Assembly (NCBI GenBank): GCA_021325365.1
Contig: JAJPHF010000183.1
Coordinates: forward strand, 1 to 51,194
DNA length: 51,194 bases
DNA from: Pseudomonadota bacterium
GTDB taxonomy: Bacteria; Chloroflexota; UBA6077; JAJPHF01
Reading direction: 5' to 3'
Below the pieces are notes generated by a model. That model ran no database searches, was not told the origin of the DNA, and saw only the letters and a list, made by a program, of their open reading frames with translations. Shown here piece by piece: positions 1 to 8,425 of the stretch; positions within the stretch are counted from its first letter, which is position 1, and every line of letters starts with the position of its first letter. The translations under genes were made by a program, and so were the position numbers.

Positions 1-487
1 CCCCCCTGAGCGCCCGGACCAGTCGCATTGCCGCCGTTCCCACCGTTGCCGCCGGTCGCGCCGGTGCCGGTCGCGTTCCCACCATTGCCGCCATTACCGC
101 CCTGGGCACCCGGGCCAGTCGCGTTGCCACCGTTGCCACCGTTGCCGCCAGTCGCACCCGGCCCATGGGCGTTGCCGCCGTTGCCACCGTTACCGCCGGT
201 CGCACCCGGCCCGGTGGCGTTGCCGCCATTGCCGCCATTGCCACCGGTCGCACCCGGCCCGTGCGCATTGCCGCCGTTGCCGCCGTTGCCGCCGGTCGCA
301 CCCGGCCCGTGGGCGTTGCCGCCGTTGCCGCCGTTGCCGCCGGTCGCACCCGGCCCGTGGGCGTTGCCGCCGTTGCCGCCGTTACCGCCGATGGCGCCCG
401 GCCCGTGGGCGTTCCCGCCGTTACCACCATTGCCACCGACGGCGCCCGGGCCGGTAGCATTGCCACCATTGCCACCGTTGCCGCCAA
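1..487 (-). repeat. 48-bp tandem repeat array inside the Gly/Asn-rich gene
   Basis: About ten in-frame units of exactly 48 bp encode 16 residues each. Units differ mainly at synonymous sites and at T/H and T/V/I positions. This suggests expansion by slippage or recombination under selection for the protein pattern. The array continues past the window edge. Confidence 0.9.
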
Positions 488-632
488 TCGTACCCCAGGC
501 GGGCTGGAACAACTCGGCCGCGTGGGCCGGCCGGATCACCGCCGGGCCAATGCCGCCGAGCACGAGGCTCATCGCCATGCCTGCTGCCAACACCAGGTGC
601 TGCGCCTTGGGCTGCACGCTGCTCTTCCGCAT
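1..632 (-). CDS. Secreted Gly/Asn-rich repeat protein (3' end outside window)
   Basis: The frame starts at ATG 632-630, 8 nt after a GAGGAG ribosome site, and stays open to the window edge: 210 codons, no stop. Residues 1 to about 39 form a Sec signal peptide: MRKSS start, hydrophobic core, AHA-A cleavage site. A short linker (ELFQPAWGTI) follows. The rest is about ten copies of a 16-residue unit, GGNGGNGGNA(T/H)GPGA(T/V). At DNA level the period is exactly 48 bp (units at 151, 199, 247, 295, 343, 391, 439). The opposite strand is open too but reads as monotonous Pro/Leu and has no signal or ribosome site, so I take it as a shadow. No catalytic domain is visible. PGRS-like or surface/matrix structural roles are possible; the function is unknown. 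Confidence 0.8.
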   Translation of the reverse strand, partial: MRKSSVQPKAQHLVLAAGMAMSLVLGGIGPAVIRPAHAAELFQPAWGTIGGNGGNGGNATGPGAVGGNGGNGGNAHGPGAIGGNGGNGGNAHGPGATGGNGGNGGNAHGPGATGGNGGNGGNAHGPGATGGNGGNGGNATGPGATGGNGGNGGNAHGPGATGGNGGNGGNATGPGAQGGNGGNGGNATGTGATGGNGGNGGNATGPGAQG

Positions 633-1054
633 CTTGATCTCTCCTCAGTCCTTTCTGTCTGGCCTGTTGGTTTCTGTTGCCTTGTTGCTCGGCCCCCGCA
701 TGGCGGGCCGCTGTCCTATAGCAGCAGTCTAGAAGCAATGCTTTGTGGGGGCTGCGATGCCCGTCACGTTCTCGCCGTGAACTTCGTCATCTAGTGAGCC
801 CTGTCACGGTTCGCGCGTGAACGCGGCCACTCGCGGGCGAGGCACGACCGGGGACGAGCGGCTGCCGTGCCACGGGCCGCGTGCGCAGGCGGGCATAGTG
901 GGGGAGAGCAGCCGGGCCGGCGCGGTGAGTAGGGCGCGGGCGGACCCAGCGCCAGTCGCTTGCTCGCGCGCCTGAGCGGGAGTACGATAGGCGCCAAGAA
1001 TGCAGGTGGGCGCGCGAGCGGCGCGGGCGAGCGCGGCCATAGCGGGAGGAGACC
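633..1054. promoter_or_regulatory. Divergent intergenic region with two spaced inverted-repeat sites
   Basis: This 422-bp region separates divergent genes. It holds two copies of GTCACG-N7-CGTGAAC, at 763-782 and 803-822, exactly 40 bp apart. Each is an imperfect inverted repeat. The spacing, close to four helical turns, suits a pair of operator sites for one dimeric regulator. I see no convincing sigma-70 promoter and no other gene. Confidence 0.4.
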
Positions 1055-2131
1055 ATGCGTCAGGTGGAGCGGCTAGTCGGCGGGCTGGTCGTGGCCGTGC
1101 TGCTGAGCGCGGCGTGCGCGCGCTCGGCGCCGTCCGCGCCGAGCGCGGCGCCCGCTGCGGCGAGCGCGTCCCAGAGCGCCGCGGCCCCGCAGGACGAGCC
1201 GCCCGTCATGTGGCCCCAGAAGATCACGATCGCCTACTCGTCGATCTCGGGGTCGCAGATGCCCATCTACCTGGCGGCCGACAACGCGCTGTTCGCCAAG
1301 TACGGCCTGGACGCGGAGGTCGCCTACGTCGCCAGCGGCACGTCCACCATGCAGAGCCTGGTGGCGGGCGACATGCAGTTCGTCCAGACGGGCGGCACGG
1401 AGGTGCCCTCGGCGGCGCTCGGCGGGGCGCCGGTGAAGATGCTGGTCGGCTGGATCAACGTGGTGCCCAGCCTGTTCATGGTCGATCCGAGCATCACCAC
1501 CCCCGAGCAGCTGCGCGGCAAGGCGATCGGGATCACGAAGTTCGGCGCCCAGACCCACAGCGGCGCACGGCTGGCGCTGCGCAAGTGGGGGCTGAACCCC
1601 GACACGGACGTGCAATATCTGCAGCTCGGCGGGGTGCCCGAGATTCTGGCGGGCATGGAGTCGGGCGCGGTGCAGGGAGGCGTTTACACGCCGCCGACCA
1701 ACGTGCGCGCCCGCAAGCTGGGCTTTCGCGTGCTCGGCGACCTGGGCCAGATGGGGATTCCCTTCCAGGGCACGGGGCTGATCGGCCTGCAGCCCTATGT
1801 GGACGCGAACCCCGAAGTCGTGCGCCGCGCCGCGAAGGCGCTGAGCGAGGGCATCAAGCTGTACCTGACGGACGACGAGGCCGCGCGCGCGGCCCTCGCC
1901 AAGTACACCAAGACCGACGACCCGGAGCAGCTCGACGAGTCGATCGCCTACTACCGCTCGGTGCTGCAGAGGATTCCCTACCCGTCGGTCGAGGGCATTC
2001 AGACGGCGATCGACGACGTGGCGCTCCAGGACCCGCGCGCCAGCGCCCTCCGGCCGGCCGACCTGATCGACACGCGGGCGCTGGAGCAGCTCGAGCGGGA
2101 GGGGTTCTTCAAGCAGCTCTGGGGCGACTAG
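1055..2131 (+). CDS. ABC transporter substrate-binding lipoprotein, NMT1/TauA-like
   Basis: This is a 358-residue predicted periplasmic-type binding lipoprotein. A lipobox LSAAC puts the lipidated Cys at 21. A Ser/Ala/Pro linker runs to about residue 50, then the NMT1/THI5/TauA-like fold begins at ITIAYSSISG. Family features include an early 'MPIYLAADNALFAKYGLD' block and a middle 'LRGKAIGITKFG' block. The start ATG lies 5 nt after GGGAGGAG. No permease or ATPase gene is adjacent; the next gene is convergent and only 6 bp away. Proteins of this fold bind nitrate, sulfonates, thiamin precursors or aromatics. The ligand cannot be read from sequence. Confidence 0.9.
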   Translation: MRQVERLVGGLVVAVLLSAACARSAPSAPSAAPAAASASQSAAAPQDEPPVMWPQKITIAYSSISGSQMPIYLAADNALFAKYGLDAEVAYVASGTSTMQSLVAGDMQFVQTGGTEVPSAALGGAPVKMLVGWINVVPSLFMVDPSITTPEQLRGKAIGITKFGAQTHSGARLALRKWGLNPDTDVQYLQLGGVPEILAGMESGAVQGGVYTPPTNVRARKLGFRVLGDLGQMGIPFQGTGLIGLQPYVDANPEVVRRAAKALSEGIKLYLTDDEAARAALAKYTKTDDPEQLDESIAYYRSVLQRIPYPSVEGIQTAIDDVALQDPRASALRPADLIDTRALEQLEREGFFKQLWGD

Positions 2132-2137
2132 CGCCGC

Positions 2138-3307
2138 CTACGGAGCGTCGAGGGGGAGGCGCACGGTGAAGGTACTGCCGACGCCTTCCTGGCTCTCCAC
2201 GGCGATGCTGCCGCCGTGCTGCTCCACGATCTGCCGCGCGCCCGCCAGCCCGATGCCGCTCCCCTGGATCTGCCCGGCGACGTTCGTCCCGCGGTAGAAG
2301 CGCTCGAAGACGCGCGGCAGATCCTCGGCCGGGATGCCCAGGCCCTCGTCGCGCACCCGCAGCACCGCCCAGGCGTCGGGCGGCGTGCCCTCGCGCGTGA
2401 CGGTCACCGCCACGTCGCCGCCGCCGGGGCTGTATTTCACGGCGTTGCCCAGCAGGTTGGCGACGACCCGCTCCAGCCGCGCCGCGTCCCACGTGCCGAC
2501 CACTGCCGGTTCCGGCGACGCGAAGCGGATGGTGTGCCGCTCGGCGGTGCGCTGCGTCTCGGCGACGGCCTGGCGCGCGAGCGCGACGAGGTCCGTGGGA
2601 GCGCGGCGCAGGTCGAGCGGATGGCCTGCCTGCAGCTGCGCCACGTCCACCAGATCGTCGATCAGGCGGGTCATGCGGGTCGTTGAGCGGGCGATCTGCG
2701 CCAGCTGCCGCTCCAGCTCGTCGGGCGCGGGCAGCTGGCCGCCGGCGACTCGCCGCGTCAGGAGCTGGGTCACGCCGTGGATCGTGGTGAGCGGCGTTCG
2801 CAGGTCGTGGACGACGGCGGCCAGCATCTCGTTGCGCGCGCGCAACGCCGCCTCGGCGGCCGCCTGCTCGCTCACCAGGCGCGCGCGCTCCTCTTCCGCG
2901 TGCTTGCGCTCAATAGCGTAGCGCAGCGCGCGCACGAGCGTCGCGCCGTCCACCTGGCCCTTGACCAGATAGTCCTGCGCGCCTTCGCGCACGGCGTGGA
3001 CGGCCAGGCCCTCGTCGTCGAGGCCGCTGAGCACGACGATGGGCGTGGCGGGCGCCTGCGTGGCGAGGCGGACGAACGTCTCGAAGCCGTGGCTATCCGG
3101 CAGCGAGAGGTCGAGCAGCACCACGGCCACCTCGCTGGCGACCAGCCGCGCCAGGCCCGCGGCCAGGCTGTCGACGTGCGTGAGCGCAAACGCCGCCGCC
3201 CCGGGCACCAGGCCGAGCTGGGCGTCTTCGAGCGCCTCGGCGATCAGGTCGGAGTCGGCCGGGTTGTCCTCGATCAGCAGGACTTGTAGGGTCGCGGGCT
3301 GTACCAT
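2138..3307 (-). CDS. Receiver-histidine kinase hybrid (REC-HisKA-HATPase)
   Basis: 389 residues, cytoplasmic, no membrane segment. The receiver domain spans about 7-125: acidic pair E13/D14, phosphoacceptor D66 (LLDLSLPD), and K116. A linker leads to HisKA with H167 in VVHDLRTPL. The ATPase domain carries N288 (LLGNAVKYS), DEGLGIP (G1) at 320-326 and GSGIGLAG (G2) at 349-356. This REC-then-kinase order suits a relay from an upstream kinase into a second kinase. It is the last gene of the operon 5669-2138; the receiver gene upstream ends 8 nt before its start. The output partner is not in the window. Confidence 0.9.
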   Translation of the reverse strand: MVQPATLQVLLIEDNPADSDLIAEALEDAQLGLVPGAAAFALTHVDSLAAGLARLVASEVAVVLLDLSLPDSHGFETFVRLATQAPATPIVVLSGLDDEGLAVHAVREGAQDYLVKGQVDGATLVRALRYAIERKHAEEERARLVSEQAAAEAALRARNEMLAAVVHDLRTPLTTIHGVTQLLTRRVAGGQLPAPDELERQLAQIARSTTRMTRLIDDLVDVAQLQAGHPLDLRRAPTDLVALARQAVAETQRTAERHTIRFASPEPAVVGTWDAARLERVVANLLGNAVKYSPGGGDVAVTVTREGTPPDAWAVLRVRDEGLGIPAEDLPRVFERFYRGTNVAGQIQGSGIGLAGARQIVEQHGGSIAVESQEGVGSTFTVRLPLDAP

Positions 3308-3315
3308 CGGGGCGC

Positions 3316-3771
3316 TTACTCCGGCGGCAGCTTGACGACCGCGAGCCAGAAGCCCTCGATCGCCGCGACGACGCGCAAGAAGGCTTCCAGGTCCACGGGC
3401 TTCGTGATGTAGCAGTTGGCGTGGAGGTCGTAGCTACGGACGATGTCCTCCTCGGCCTCGGAGGTGGTCAGCACGACGACGGGGATGCGGCGCAAGATGT
3501 CGTCGGCCTTGATCTCGGCCAGCACCTCGCGGCCGTCCTTCTTCGGCAGGTTGAGGTCGAGCAGGATCAGGTCGGGCCGCGGCGCGGCGGCGTACTGCCC
3601 CTCGCGGCGGAGGAAGGCGAGCGCCTCGACGCCGTCGTTCACCACGTTCAGGCGGTTGTGGACCTTGGCCTCGTCCAGCGCCTCGCGCGTGAGGTCGACG
3701 TCCGCGGGGCTGTCCTCGACCAGCAAGATCTCAATGGGCTCGACGGATGGGCCCGGGTGGCGCGCGCTCAT
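3316..3771 (-). CDS. Single-domain response regulator, Rcp1-like
   Basis: 151 residues, a stand-alone receiver with no output domain. Acidic pocket E19/D20, phosphoacceptor D72 ([11 protein letters not shown]), T102 and K124 are all present. The insert after the aspartate and the [10 protein letters not shown] stretch resemble the Rcp1 family, usual partners of phytochrome-type kinases. I chose ATG 3771-3769, which overlaps the kinase stop codon as TGATG. The longer frame up to 3843 lies inside the kinase gene. Tight coupling to the kinase makes it the likely first phosphoacceptor. Confidence 0.93.
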   Translation of the reverse strand: MSARHPGPSVEPIEILLVEDSPADVDLTREALDEAKVHNRLNVVNDGVEALAFLRREGQYAAAPRPDLILLDLNLPKKDGREVLAEIKADDILRRIPVVVLTTSEAEEDIVRSYDLHANCYITKPVDLEAFLRVVAAIEGFWLAVVKLPPE

Positions 3772-5669
3772 CAGGCCGTGCCTCCAGTGTCGGGGATGGT
3801 GAACCGGAAGGTCGTGCCCTGCCCGGGGGCCGACTCGACCCAAATACGGCCCCCGTGCCGCTCGACGATCTTCTTGCAGATGGCCAGGCCGATCCCCGTG
3901 CCCGGGTATTCGTCCCGGCCGTGCAGGCGCTGGAAGATCACGAAGATCCGGTCGTGGTACTCGGGCGCGATGCCAATCCCATTATCGCGCACGGCGAACT
4001 CCCATTCGCCGTCCTTGCGCTCGGCCGCCACGTGGACCCGCGGGGGCGCCTCGCCGCGGAACTTGATCGCGTTGCCGATCAGATTCTGGAAGAGCTGGAG
4101 CAGCTGCGTTGGGTCGGCCTGCACGGTGGGCAAGGGGTCGCGCGTGATCTCGGCGCCGCTCTCGGCGATGGCGCTGCGCAGGTTGGCGACGGCGCGCTCC
4201 AGGATCGTCTCGCAGTCGGTGGGGCCGAACTCCGCGCCGCGGCGTCCCACGCGCGAGTAGGTGAGCAGCTCGTTGATGAGCGCCTGCATGCGGCGCCCGC
4301 CCTCCACCGCGTAGCCGATGTAGCGGTCGGCGCGCTCGTCCAGGCTGCCCCGGTAGCGGCGCTCGATGAGCTGCAGGTAGCTGACGATGGCGCGCAGGGG
4401 CTCTTGCAGATCGTGGGACGCTACGTAGGCGAACTGCTCTAGCTCGGCGTTCGAGCGCATCAGCTCCTGGGTGCGCTGCTCCAGCGCCTGGTCGGCCGCG
4501 CGCCGGTCGCTCACGTCGCGGAACGTCACCACGCTGCCGACGACGTCGCCGGCCTCAGCGACTGGCGCGCTGGTGTACTCGACGAAGAAGCTGCTGCCGT
4601 CCTGGCGCCAGAACACCTCGTCGGCCACCTGCACGACGGTCCCGGCGCGCAGCCCGCGATAGACCGGGCACTCCTCCTCGGGATACGGCGTGCCGTCGGC
4701 GTGGCTGTGGTGGACGAGCGCGTGGACCGACTGGCCGACGAGCTGGTCGGGGCGAAAGCCGGTGAGGCGCGCGGCGGCGGGGTTCACGAAGACCGCGCGG
4801 CCCGCGCGGTCGAGGCCGAAGATGCCCTCCGCCGCCGTGCGGAGAATGGCGTCGGAGCGGCTGATGGTCGCCTGCAGCTGGTCGGCCATCGCGTCGAAGG
4901 CGGCCGCGGCGCGGCCGATCTCGTCGTGCCGCTTGAGGCCAATGCGTTGGTCGAGGTCGCCGCCGGCGATCCGCCCCGCGACCGCCGCGAGCTGGGCCAT
5001 CGGCTCGGCCACGGAGCGCGCTAACAGCAGGGCCAGAAGCACGGCGATCCCCACGGCGAGCAGCGTCCCGGCCACCAGGATCGTCTCGAGCTGGGCGCTG
5101 GTCGTGGCGGCTGCCTGGCTGCGCTCGGCGAGGAAGGTCTGTTCGATCGCCAGCCCGCCGTTGAGCAGGGCGCGGATGTCGCTGAGGCGCTCGCGGCTCT
5201 CGCCAGAGCCGACGCGGGTGATGACGTCGTCGAGCGCCGCCCGGCCCGCCGCGGCGTCGCGCCGCAGCTGGATGTTCGGCTCGGCTATCTCGCGCGTCCA
5301 AGCCGCGGTCCGCTCGTCCACGAGCCGCCAGCGGTTAAGCTGGTCAGGATTGTCGGCGGTCTCCGCTTCCAGCGCGCTCAACGTCACGGCCAGGTCGCGC
5401 TGGCCGTCGATGTAGGGGGCCAGGAAGTCGTCCTGGCCCGTGAGCAGGAAGCCGCGGTACGCCGACTCCATGTCGCCGACGTCGGCCAGCGCGCCGTTGA
5501 CCAAGCCGATGACGTGCAGCGTGTGGGCCACCCAGTCAGCGGCCTGCTGGTTGACCGCCGCGGAGGTGAACGCGGCGGCGCTGAGGAATAGCAAGAGGAG
5601 GAGGACTAGACCGAAACTGCCGAGCAGGCGCCACCGCAAAGCGCGGTTCGCGAGGGCAGCGGCGATCAT
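3771..5669 (-). CDS. Membrane sensor histidine kinase (CHASE3-HAMP-PAS-HisKA-HATPase)
   Basis: 632 residues. TM1 lies at about 15-37, a CHASE3-like extracytoplasmic helical domain at 40-190, TM2 at 197-218, HAMP at 218-270 and PAS at 272-390. HisKA has H419 in [10 protein letters not shown], the variant seen in phytochrome-like kinases. The ATPase domain has N533, DNGIGI (G1) and GTGIGLAI (G2). I chose ATG 5669 because GGAG precedes it and the membrane segment follows naturally; an upstream extension to 5792 is low-complexity. It heads a three-gene phosphorelay operon. The signal is unknown. Confidence 0.9.
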   Translation of the reverse strand: MIAAALANRALRWRLLGSFGLVLLLLLFLSAAAFTSAAVNQQAADWVAHTLHVIGLVNGALADVGDMESAYRGFLLTGQDDFLAPYIDGQRDLAVTLSALEAETADNPDQLNRWRLVDERTAAWTREIAEPNIQLRRDAAAGRAALDDVITRVGSGESRERLSDIRALLNGGLAIEQTFLAERSQAAATTSAQLETILVAGTLLAVGIAVLLALLLARSVAEPMAQLAAVAGRIAGGDLDQRIGLKRHDEIGRAAAAFDAMADQLQATISRSDAILRTAAEGIFGLDRAGRAVFVNPAAARLTGFRPDQLVGQSVHALVHHSHADGTPYPEEECPVYRGLRAGTVVQVADEVFWRQDGSSFFVEYTSAPVAEAGDVVGSVVTFRDVSDRRAADQALEQRTQELMRSNAELEQFAYVASHDLQEPLRAIVSYLQLIERRYRGSLDERADRYIGYAVEGGRRMQALINELLTYSRVGRRGAEFGPTDCETILERAVANLRSAIAESGAEITRDPLPTVQADPTQLLQLFQNLIGNAIKFRGEAPPRVHVAAERKDGEWEFAVRDNGIGIAPEYHDRIFVIFQRLHGRDEYPGTGIGLAICKKIVERHGGRIWVESAPGQGTTFRFTIPDTGGTA

Positions 5670-5826
5670 CTCACTCCGTGCCGCGCCGGCTCCGGCGGGC
5701 GGCCGCGCAATACTCGGTCGCCGCGCCCGCGCCGGGGGCGCGGCGTGGCGCGCTCTTGTCGGTATTGTACCGAGTGCCGCGGCGCGGCTCACGGATTGCG
5801 CGGACCCGGGGGGCTGGGCATAAACA

Positions 5827-5854
5827 AAGGGCCCGGCCGTGTGGCCGGGCCCTT
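5827..5854 (-). terminator. Strong intrinsic terminator (minus orientation)
   Basis: A 12-bp perfect GC-rich stem (5827-5838 with 5843-5854) has a 4-nt loop. On the minus strand TTTGTTTA follows it, a good U-tract; the plus-strand side is poorer. It ends the candidate RNA 6090-5825 and lies just upstream of the sensor-kinase gene. Confidence 0.8.
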
Positions 5855-5985
5855 GCTTGATCCAGGGGTCAGCAGGTGCGCAGCGTCAGGGTGTAATCAC
5901 ACCACATCCTGGCCGCGTCTACCCGTAGCAGCAGGTTCGAGACGCTGCGCCCACTGGTGGCGAGCCCCGGCAAGCGCGGGGCGCC

Positions 5986-6036
5986 TCAGCCGGCGCGTCC
6001 TTCTCCAACAACTACTCTGGTCGCTCGGGTCTGCAT
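5986..6036 (-). CDS. Possible 16-codon leader peptide
   Basis: ATG 6036 is preceded by a G-rich ribosome site (GGGGGGAG, 3-nt gap) within the candidate RNA. It encodes MQTRATRVVVGEGRAG and then TGA. Codons such as AGA, GTA, GTT and GGA are unlike the neighbours' GC-ending codons. A hairpin begins right after the stop. The frame stays open after this TGA to another TGA at 5871-5869, only 14 nt before the terminator. A leader peptide or chance are both possible. Confidence 0.3.
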   Translation of the reverse strand: MQTRATRVVVGEGRAG

Positions 6037-6095
6037 TATCTCCCCCCTTCCTGGGTCGTCTGGGGTTTGATCTGGTTGGTGCGACCCTCAAGCTA

Positions 6096-6124
6096 ACCAT
6101 AGCACCGCCGCGAAAAGCTTGCAA
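6096..6124 (-). promoter_or_regulatory. Sigma-70-type promoter for the candidate RNA
   Basis: On the minus strand, TTGCAA (6124-6119) and TATGGT (6101-6096) are separated by exactly 17 bp. It lies in an AT-richer patch just upstream of the structured RNA. The predicted start is near 6089. Confidence 0.5.
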
Positions 6125-6204
6125 GCCCCCCCGCCGCCGAATTTGTACTAAGTTTTCGTTAGCGGCCGAGTCGCGTCGTTGTGACGGACCGTGCCCCTCG
6201 CGTG

Positions 6205-7068
6205 TCAAGCATCCCCGACGGCCGCCGGGCCGGGGCGCCAGGTGACAATGCCCAGCGGGACCGGCTCCCAGTCGAAGGCCCAGCGGCCGGACCGCTCGCT
6301 CAGGTGTGCCGCGAGCGCGGCGCGCAGTCGCTGGTCTTTGGCGCTGTCCGGCTGCACCCACGTCTGCAGCCGCGCGAAGGTCAGCGCCTGCTCCTGGCTC
6401 GCGTAGCCTTGTAGCGGCTCGTACACGAGCTGCACCTCGAACAGCCGCCGACGAGCGAGCAGCAGCGCCAGGAACTCCGGCAGGGCGGGCAGCGCCGCGC
6501 GCTCAACGCCGTGGACGGCCGGCCACAGCTGGTCGACGACCCAGGTGGGCCGGCGGTAGGCCAGCAGCGCGACGCAGGCGCGCCGCGCTGCCCGCTCCAT
6601 GGCGTCCAGGAATGGGCCGATGTCTTCCACGTCGTACCCCACGTGGGCGATGAGCGCCACGTCGGCCGCCGGTGGCGCCGCGACCGGCCAGCGGTCCTGC
6701 ACCACGCGGACGTTCGCGATGCCGTGCTCGGCCATCCCCGCGCGCAGCACGTCCAGCATGCTCTCCGACTGATCGAGCGCGATGACCTCGCGGGCGCGCA
6801 GCGCGAGCGGCAGCGCGTAGCGGCCGCCGCCCGCCCCCACGTCCAGCCAGACGTCGTCGGGCCGCGCGAGCGCCTGCAAGGCGGCCGCGGCCGGATCGTC
6901 CGTGCGGCGCGGGTCCCGGGCGAAGCGCGCCGCGATCGGCGCGTAGCGGTCCGGGCGCTCGCCCGCCTCGCGGTACTGCTCCACCTGCTCGCGGTTGGCG
7001 CGTACGCGCTCGGCCCAGGCCGCCAGCGCCGCGTCGGCGGCCGGCCGCAGCGGATCCGTCAGCGACAT
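6205..7068 (-). CDS. Class I SAM-dependent methyltransferase
   Basis: 287 residues. Motif I is LDVGAGGGR at about 75-83, with the acidic post-strand residue in VIALDQS (D99), typical of the Rossmann methyltransferase fold (Methyltransf_11/25-like). The N-terminal 70 residues are helical and charged. The substrate is not deducible. ATG 7068 is chosen because an AGGAGAAGGGA stretch lies upstream and homology-like sequence begins there; the longer frame to 7212 is low-complexity. It is transcribed alone, divergent from the FAH-family gene. Confidence 0.85.
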   Translation of the reverse strand: MSLTDPLRPAADAALAAWAERVRANREQVEQYREAGERPDRYAPIAARFARDPRRTDDPAAAALQALARPDDVWLDVGAGGGRYALPLALRAREVIALDQSESMLDVLRAGMAEHGIANVRVVQDRWPVAAPPAADVALIAHVGYDVEDIGPFLDAMERAARRACVALLAYRRPTWVVDQLWPAVHGVERAALPALPEFLALLLARRRLFEVQLVYEPLQGYASQEQALTFARLQTWVQPDSAKDQRLRAALAAHLSERSGRWAFDWEPVPLGIVTWRPGPAAVGDA

Positions 7069-7447
7069 GGCAGCACGCTCCCTTCTCCTGTCGTGGCGCG
7101 GGGCGGCCGCCGCCCCGCGCCATCCGGCCGTCGCTACATCGCTATTCGCGCGCGTTGAGCCCCGGGGAAACGTAGGCCGGGCGCTGGTCGCGCGGCCTAC
7201 GGCGAGCGCCACTCCCCGCCGCCCGGCCGACGTGGCCGGGACCGATCATCCCAGCCACCGCTCCGGGCGGAAGCGTCATTACCCCTCGTGTCGGGCGGCC
7301 TGCCAGCGGGCCTCTTCCCATTCTAGCGGTCTGACCGCGCCGCGCCCGCCGGGCGCCCGCGCGGATTGCCGCCGCGCGGCGGCACCCGTATACTGTGCCA
7401 CCCAGCCCAGCGCGCGGCGTGTGCCGGCGCGCCGAGAGAGATGGACG
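7069..7447. other. Divergent intergenic region
   Basis: This 379-bp region has no gene. It holds one hairpin, CGTAGGCCG (7171-7179) with CGGCCTACG (7193-7201), resembling repeats near 23185 and 23253. I see no clear promoter. Confidence 0.5.
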
Positions 7448-8335
7448 ATGCGAATTGCCAGCCTGCGGTCGCGCGATCTCGCGCTCGTCGTGGACGACGG
7501 CCTGGTGCCCGTCGGCGCCGCGCTCGTGCGCCAGGGCCTTCTGCCCGAGCCATCGATGCGGGCGCTTGTCGAGCGGTACGCCGCGCTCCAGCCGGCGCTG
7601 CGCGAGCTAGCCGCTCGCGCCGATCGCGTGCCCTTCGCGGCGGCCAGCCTGGCCGCGCCGCTGGCCCAGCCGTCGAAGATCTGGGCGGCCGCGTCGAACT
7701 ATCGGCGGGGCACCGCGTCGCTCGACGGCGCGCGCGGCCGTGGCACGGCGCCGGCCGAGAGCCCCGAGGCGATCCTCGACCTCGCCTTCCTGAAGCCGCC
7801 ATCGGCCATCATTGGCCCCGGCGAGAACATCGTCATCCCGCCGGGCGCGGGCCGCGTCTTTCCCGAGCTGGAGCTGTGCGTCGTCGTCGGCCGGGAGGCG
7901 TCGAACGTCAGCGCCGCCGACGCGCTGGACGTGGTCTTTGGCTACACCGTGATCCTGGACGTGACCGCGCGGCAGTTCGGCGCGAGCCAGAACCAGCTCG
8001 CCACGCGCTGCGTGCGCAAGGGCTTCGACACCTTCGCGCCGCTCGGGCCGTGGCTGGTGACCCGCGACGAGGTGCCCGATCCCGAGCGGCTGGCGCTGCG
8101 CCTCGCGGTGGACGGCGAGCTAGTGCAGGCGGCCAGCACCGACGGCATGATCAACGGCGTCGCGGCGCTAATCAGTTACCTCTCGCGCGTCAGCACGCTC
8201 TATCCCGGCGACCTGATTGCGACCGGCAACCCCGACGCGCCCGAGTTCCAGCGGCCGCTCGCGCCCGGCGACCGCCTGGCCGCCGAGATCGAAAGCATCG
8301 GCACGCTGGAGGTCGGTGTCGTCGGCGCGGCGTAA
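7448..8335 (+). CDS. Fumarylacetoacetate hydrolase (FAH) family protein
   Basis: 295 residues. The C-terminal two-thirds match the FAH fold: FLKPPSAIIGPGENIVIPPG, then the metal-binding acidic motif FPELELCVVVGR, a VFGYTVILDVTAR segment, and YPGDLIATGNPDAPEF near the end. Members hydrolyse C-C bonds of acyl-pyruvates or isomerise/decarboxylate ring-cleavage products. ATG 7448 has a GAGAGAG stretch just upstream. The gene is alone on this strand before the MerB-like gene. A role in aromatic breakdown is inferred from the family and the catabolic setting. Confidence 0.88.
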   Translation: MRIASLRSRDLALVVDDGLVPVGAALVRQGLLPEPSMRALVERYAALQPALRELAARADRVPFAAASLAAPLAQPSKIWAAASNYRRGTASLDGARGRGTAPAESPEAILDLAFLKPPSAIIGPGENIVIPPGAGRVFPELELCVVVGREASNVSAADALDVVFGYTVILDVTARQFGASQNQLATRCVRKGFDTFAPLGPWLVTRDEVPDPERLALRLAVDGELVQAASTDGMINGVAALISYLSRVSTLYPGDLIATGNPDAPEFQRPLAPGDRLAAEIESIGTLEVGVVGAA

Positions 8336-8425
8336 GGTCACCGGGCGCCACGACCGGCGTGCGCGTCCCGCCCGGCCCAGGCCGGCTACGCGCGCGGCCC
8401 GCCCTCACGAGAGGAGACACACGGC

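Larger units (their letters stand above)
5825..6090 (-). ncRNA. Candidate structured RNA or regulatory leader, about 265 nt
   Basis: A promoter at 6124-6096 and terminator at 5854-5827 delimit a transcript of about 265 nt in a region without a normal gene. Visible structure: a hairpin of 6 bp (GCCCCG/CGGGGC) near 5964-5982; a long-range perfect 10-bp stem, 5878-5887 with 5941-5950; and two small hairpins enclosed by it (GGTGT/ACACC at 5890-5903 and CTAC/GTAG at 5920-5929). I found no hallmark of tmRNA, RNase P, SRP RNA or a T-box. Because it ends just before the kinase operon it could be an attenuated 5' leader rather than a free RNA. Confidence 0.5.

Noticed and set aside
28..732. Plus-strand Pro/Leu-rich repeat frame over the window start
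   Set aside because: It is the antisense of the Gly/Asn-repeat gene. It lacks a signal peptide and ribosome site; the minus frame has both.
5825..6090. tmRNA, RNase P RNA, SRP RNA, T-box or cobalamin riboswitch
   Set aside because: None of their conserved core sequences is present in either strand of the candidate RNA.
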